Assembly (NCBI GenBank): GCA_025617745.1
Contig: CM046853.1
Location: 11,672,974 to 11,736,973 of the forward strand
Length of the DNA: 64,000 bases
Source: Heliocidaris erythrogramma
Lineage: Eukaryota; Echinodermata; Echinoidea; Camarodonta; Echinometridae
Direction: 5' to 3'
Shown here: positions 61,801-64,000 of the stretch, in pieces
Layout of the letters: each line of letters starts with the position of its first letter
Numbering within the stretch: the first letter of the stretch is position 1
Translations under genes and position numbers: made by a program
The notes under the pieces: generated by a model
The model's database searches: none
Told to the model about the DNA's origin: nothing
The model's input: the letters and a program-made list of their open reading frames with translations, nothing else

Positions 61801-64000
61801 ACATGTAGGTTGCACTGTCTATAATGTTAATTCAATATAGCAAGTATCCGTTCCTAAGTAAAAAATATTCTGTGAAATTTAATGTAGTCACAGATCACAC
61901 ATATTGCACATATTGTCTTCTTGTACTAATGCCTGTGCAAGTACATGTATATTTACAGGAAGCTGTTTGCAGTATATTCAAGAAGTCTTCCATGAATGTA
62001 TGCACAAGACACCCAACAATTCAACAATTGTGATTGACTTGATAAAATCTTTTAGCAGTGAGGCAACTGTGATTTAGGCTTCCTCTGGTAGGTGTAAATT
62101 TGATATAAGTTAGATTGCACTGTTAATAATCAGTTCAATATGGCAAGTATCCATTTCAAAGTAAAAAGCATTCTATGGGAAATTTAATGTAGCTTGAAAA
62201 GTCTCGAATCTAAAACTTTTTTTTGTCTCTGATAATCTAGCATGCTCTACCTCTACCTGGGTTTCTTCTCATGGGTCGAGATATCTATCATCATGCTGTA
62301 ATGTACAGTGCTACTGGTGAGTTTAACCTCCGTACAATGACTACACCTCAAGAAAGGCCACAGTGAAACCTCAGAAGTAGTATTTTATTACCATCTCTTT
62401 ATTTGCAAGTAAACATGTCCAGAAGGACAAGTTGTCATTAAATGTCATTCTATTTTCACTCCCAACATATTCAAAATGATGTGGCTTGAAGGCATTTGAT
62501 CATAGTGGTTACCAACCAAAAATATTTTCTCTAATGTGTGCATTGTGTATTAATGATAAAAGGCCAGGTAATGAAGATTAAAAGTTTCACGCCAAAGCAT
62601 TTATAATTAAGTACGATGCAAGGAAAAAATATTAAATTTCTGTATTATTCAATCACGATTACAAAACCAGCAGTTACAAACATGCAGGAGGTATGTCTCT
62701 CTTTATTTCTATTTTTTTTTTACTTGTTTCCAGTATAATTAATATTTTAAATAGGAGCAAAATGTAACTGTGTAAAAAAACACTTCACAAAGTTGTACAT
62801 CTTTATAAAGGAGGGAACACATGGCTCATGAAATAAAGTAACTTTTATGAATGACCATAGTGTTTGTATTTACGAAAACAACAGTTGTGAGATCAAGAGC
62901 AACGTTGGCTGGATGCCTGTAACTGGTTATGCGTTAATGAGAAAGTTGACTGGGGTTCTTGTGGTTTTTATTATTACCTTGTTTACGCATAGTCGGTGTT
63001 ATGTTTGATAATGCGGTGGACACTTAACGGAAAAAGTGCATAGTTTATAGTGTAATGAGTACTAAAAAAGATATTTGTAATAGGATAGCTTGATTTCATT
63101 CATGAAACTTTGGAATTGATTACATTCATATTATATAAGCTTGGTTATTACATGCAGACAATAAATGAGAATTCATGGAACATAAAAGTACAATGGCATT
63201 AAATAGGACAGGTTTCTGCCCTTACAGTTCAGCCACTTTTCATAAGAGCTTTAAGATCTTGTAAACTTGCAGGTAAATCTTGTCTTTATATGTGCACTTT
63301 ATTTAGGACACTACCAGTAAATATTTCATTTATGCCCATTTAACATTTAATATTGCATCTATGAATTTCTGGCATTTATTTGGTTATTATTTATCTTATT
63401 TTTCTTTCCAGAATCTATTATGATTGGTCTTGGAATATCTTTACCAAAGATGTGGCTTTATCTTATTGGGAATATGCTGACACAATATCCTTTTTATTGT
63501 ATTTATGATCATATTATATGAAAGAGAAAATATTGGCAATGTGAAGGATCAAAACTCTGAGAATCATAATTTCTAGTTATACATGTATAAACAAAAGGGT
63601 GATAAAAAGATGATGTGATGACTGAAGACAGAAAGAGATGAGAGGAAGAAGATGAAGAAAAGGAAGAACATAAATAGAGATACAGAAACAGAACTAAGGG
63701 TAATGATTCAAGAATAAACAGCATTAGATGTAGTGTGAGAGAGAGAAGGATAAATTAAAGTGAATATTAGAGAAAGATATAACAGATATGAAGCAGACAA
63801 AATAAAATAAGTCTTATTGAGAGTTAAGAGATGGACTCGGTGAAAACAAACTACTTATTTCTTCCCTTAACCTTTGACCTTACGTATATATGTATTCGTG
63901 GTGTGTTCATCCTAACCTCGGAGTGTCCATCCCTCATCACCACGTTAGTTGTCACCCTCCGCAAGTTCATCAGCCTTGTTGCTTCCATCATCTACTTTAA
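52756..64000 (+). CDS. SLC35B4: UDP-xylose/UDP-GlcNAc transporter SLC35B4, partial at 3' end
   Basis: Ten exons with consistent phases give 293 codons plus 2 nt; human SLC35B4 has about 331 residues, so roughly 40 codons lie beyond the edge. Diagnostic matches to the family run throughout: GCAANVFFLEL, ITFAQFLLIAVEGF, TTSVVNNYALNF, PLHTIFRSGSLIANM, LSARMGIFQEILYKKHGKHP, EALFYSHALPLPGF and TQYICIRGVFILTSECPSLI. It is a multi-pass nucleotide-sugar/nucleotide antiporter of the Golgi/ER membrane supplying UDP-xylose and UDP-GlcNAc for glycan synthesis. The start Met at 52756 aligns with the family start. All introns are GT-AG except the last visible one, which is AT-AC. Introns hold two hairpin-ended elements with nuclear-receptor half-sites. 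Confidence 0.95.
53012..53847 (+). mobile_element. Hairpin-ended tandem-module element 2
   Basis: Starts ATGCCTCCGCCCACCGAAGG, folds back through GGAGGCAT, runs into GTCCGTCCGTCCGTGCG, then has four ~170 bp modules (from about 53111, 53281, 53451, 53621) plus a partial fifth, and ends GGCGGAGGCATA, complementary to the start. Each full module contains AGGTCAAAGGTCA. It follows a T run. Confidence 0.85.
53211..53734 (+). promoter_or_regulatory. Four perfect DR1 nuclear-receptor motifs
   Basis: AGGTCAAAGGTCA at 53211, 53382, 53552 and 53722, each followed by further AGGTCA half-sites (GAGGTCACAGAGGTCA). DR1 is the classical site of RXR heterodimers and HNF4. Function here is inferred from the motif only. 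Confidence 0.5.
54895..55010. repeat. Short inverted repeat with CCCTAA-like core
   Basis: GCGACAGTCATGCACCCAAA and GGGTGGCTGTCGC form the arms; the core reads AACCCTAAACACTAACCCC. Too short and too irregular for an interstitial telomere. Confidence 0.5.
56523..56636 (+). CDS. SLC35B4: SLC35B4 exon 2
   Basis: 114 nt: GSGNIITFAQFLLIAVEGFV and KRPVIPI. Acceptor AAACAG|TGAA, donor TCAA|GTAAGT. Confidence 0.95.
57001..57103 (+). CDS. SLC35B4: SLC35B4 exon 3
   Basis: 103 nt: FYFIMVAFFFTTSVVNNYAL and SVPLHTIFRS. Acceptor TTGCAG|GTTT, donor AAGT|GTAAGT, phase 0. Confidence 0.95.
57343..57845 (+). mobile_element. Hairpin-ended tandem-module element 3
   Basis: Starts TGTCTCGCCCACCGGAGGTG, folds back through AGGCGAGAC, continues GTCCGTCCGTCGTCCG, carries two ~155 bp modules (GACAGATAACTTTGCAACCG at 57422 and 57580) plus a decayed third, and ends GGGCGAGACA, complementary to the start. 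It sits after a T run in SLC35B4 intron 3. Confidence 0.85.
57524..57690 (+). promoter_or_regulatory. Two DR1 motifs in element 3
   Basis: GGGTCAAAGGTCA at 57524-57536 and AGGTCAAAGGTCA at 57678-57690, with nearby single AGGTCA half-sites. Confidence 0.45.
57955..58004 (+). CDS. SLC35B4: SLC35B4 exon 4
   Basis: 50 nt: GSLIANMALGIIILHK. Acceptor TCACAG|GGGT, donor ACG|GTGAGT. Confidence 0.95.
58197..58278 (+). CDS. SLC35B4: SLC35B4 exon 5
   Basis: 82 nt: YAPSKYIAIFMISTGICVCT then LMSAKNV. Acceptor CTTTAG|CTAT; donor GTG|GTTAGT is the weakest GT donor of the gene but keeps phase 0. Confidence 0.9.
58917..59075 (+). mobile_element. SINE body fragment
   Basis: TTGCCACTCTCCACCCTGGTG followed by AAATGGGTACC matches the body of the SINE at 33199-33555; the tRNA-like head is missing. 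Lies in SLC35B4 intron 5. Confidence 0.6.
59208..59274 (+). CDS. SLC35B4: SLC35B4 exon 6
   Basis: 67 nt: GGEDQPKTEGFESTSDFMLW, the hydrophilic loop before the next helix. Acceptor TTACAG|GGTG, donor ATAG|GTAAGA. Confidence 0.93.
60060..60169 (+). CDS. SLC35B4: SLC35B4 exon 7
   Basis: 110 nt with the conserved LSARMGIFQEILYKKHGKHP and EALFYS. Acceptor ATCCAG|GTAT, donor TTCT|GTAAGT, phase 0. Confidence 0.95.
60170..62240 (+). other. SLC35B4 intron 7
   Basis: 2.1 kb, AT-rich. Contains an inverted pair near 60240-60300 (TCTGTTAATACGGTATTTTT and complement) and two related ~300 bp stretches near 61620-61830 and 61920-62130 sharing GATTGA-GGCTTCYTCT and GCAAGTATCCRTTYC phrases. No exon. Confidence 0.5.
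62241..62316 (+). CDS. SLC35B4: SLC35B4 exon 8
   Basis: 76 nt: HALPLPGFLLMGRDIYHHAV. Acceptor ATCTAG|CATG, donor TACTG|GTGAGT. Confidence 0.95.
62317..63411 (+). other. SLC35B4 intron 8
   Basis: 1.1 kb, AT-rich, nothing recognised. Confidence 0.5.
63412..63484 (+). CDS. SLC35B4: SLC35B4 exon 9
   Basis: 73 nt: SIMIGLGISLPKMWLYLIGN then MLT and the first two bases of a Gln codon. Acceptor TTCCAG|AATC; the 3' boundary is an AT donor (CA|ATATCCTTTTT). Confidence 0.92.
63485..63883 (+). other. SLC35B4: AT-AC U12-type intron of SLC35B4
   Basis: 399 bp. The donor ATATCCTTTTT matches the U12 consensus ATATCCTTT exactly. The branch site TCCCTTAAC (63863-63871) matches TTCCTTAAC at 8 of 9, its second A 13 nt from the end. 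The intron ends CTTAC. Only this boundary gives Q-Y-I-C-I-R-G-V-F in frame. Confidence 0.92.
63884..64000 (+). CDS. SLC35B4: SLC35B4 exon 10 (runs off the edge)
   Basis: 117 nt visible: ICIRGVFILTSECPSLITTL and VVTLRKFISLVASIIYF, the conserved C-terminal helices. The exon is open at the window end. Confidence 0.95.
   Translation, partial: VYMYSWCVHPNLGVSIPHHHVSCHPPQVHQPCCFHHLL

Overview
The window is animal nuclear DNA: AT-rich, with short coding exons carrying GT-AG splice sites, introns up to about 10 kb, and a very high load of miniature transposons, foldback elements and microsatellites. The gene content and repeat style suggest a marine deuterostome, most likely an echinoderm such as a sea urchin. 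The species is an inference.

Three protein-coding genes can be read with consistent splice phases. (1) Minus strand, 5194 to the left edge: a BTB-BACK-kelch (KLHL/KBTBD-like) gene. It has a short acidic first exon and a single 3.48 kb second exon that carries a repeat-rich ~700-residue N-terminal region, then BTB, BACK and the first kelch blade. The other blades lie beyond the window. (2) Minus strand, 31444 to 9477: a ten-exon class I cytokine receptor of gp130/domeless type. It encodes signal peptide, Ig domain, two-module cytokine-receptor homology region, one fibronectin III domain, transmembrane helix, box 1 and a ~520-residue tail with STAT-, PI3K- and Grb2-type tyrosine motifs. Its fifth exon carries one in-frame TGA. 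(3) Plus strand, 52756 to the right edge: SLC35B4, the Golgi/ER UDP-xylose/UDP-GlcNAc transporter. Ten exons are visible and the last ~40 codons are off the edge. Its last visible intron is an AT-AC U12-type intron.

The receptor and SLC35B4 are transcribed divergently across about 21 kb with no convincing gene. That spacer and the introns hold an 807 bp foldback with tRNA-like arms, a 1.39 kb palindrome whose arms carry mirrored reading frames, a tandem duplication of ~1.3 kb, tRNA-derived SINEs, LINE remnants, several MITE families with target-site duplications, and four elements that share an unusual hairpin-plus-tandem-module architecture. Two of those four lie in SLC35B4 introns and bring perfect DR1 nuclear-receptor half-site pairs.

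The three genes do not form a pathway. The receptor is a JAK/STAT-type signalling protein, the kelch protein is probably a Cullin-3 adaptor, and SLC35B4 feeds nucleotide sugars to the glycosylation machinery.
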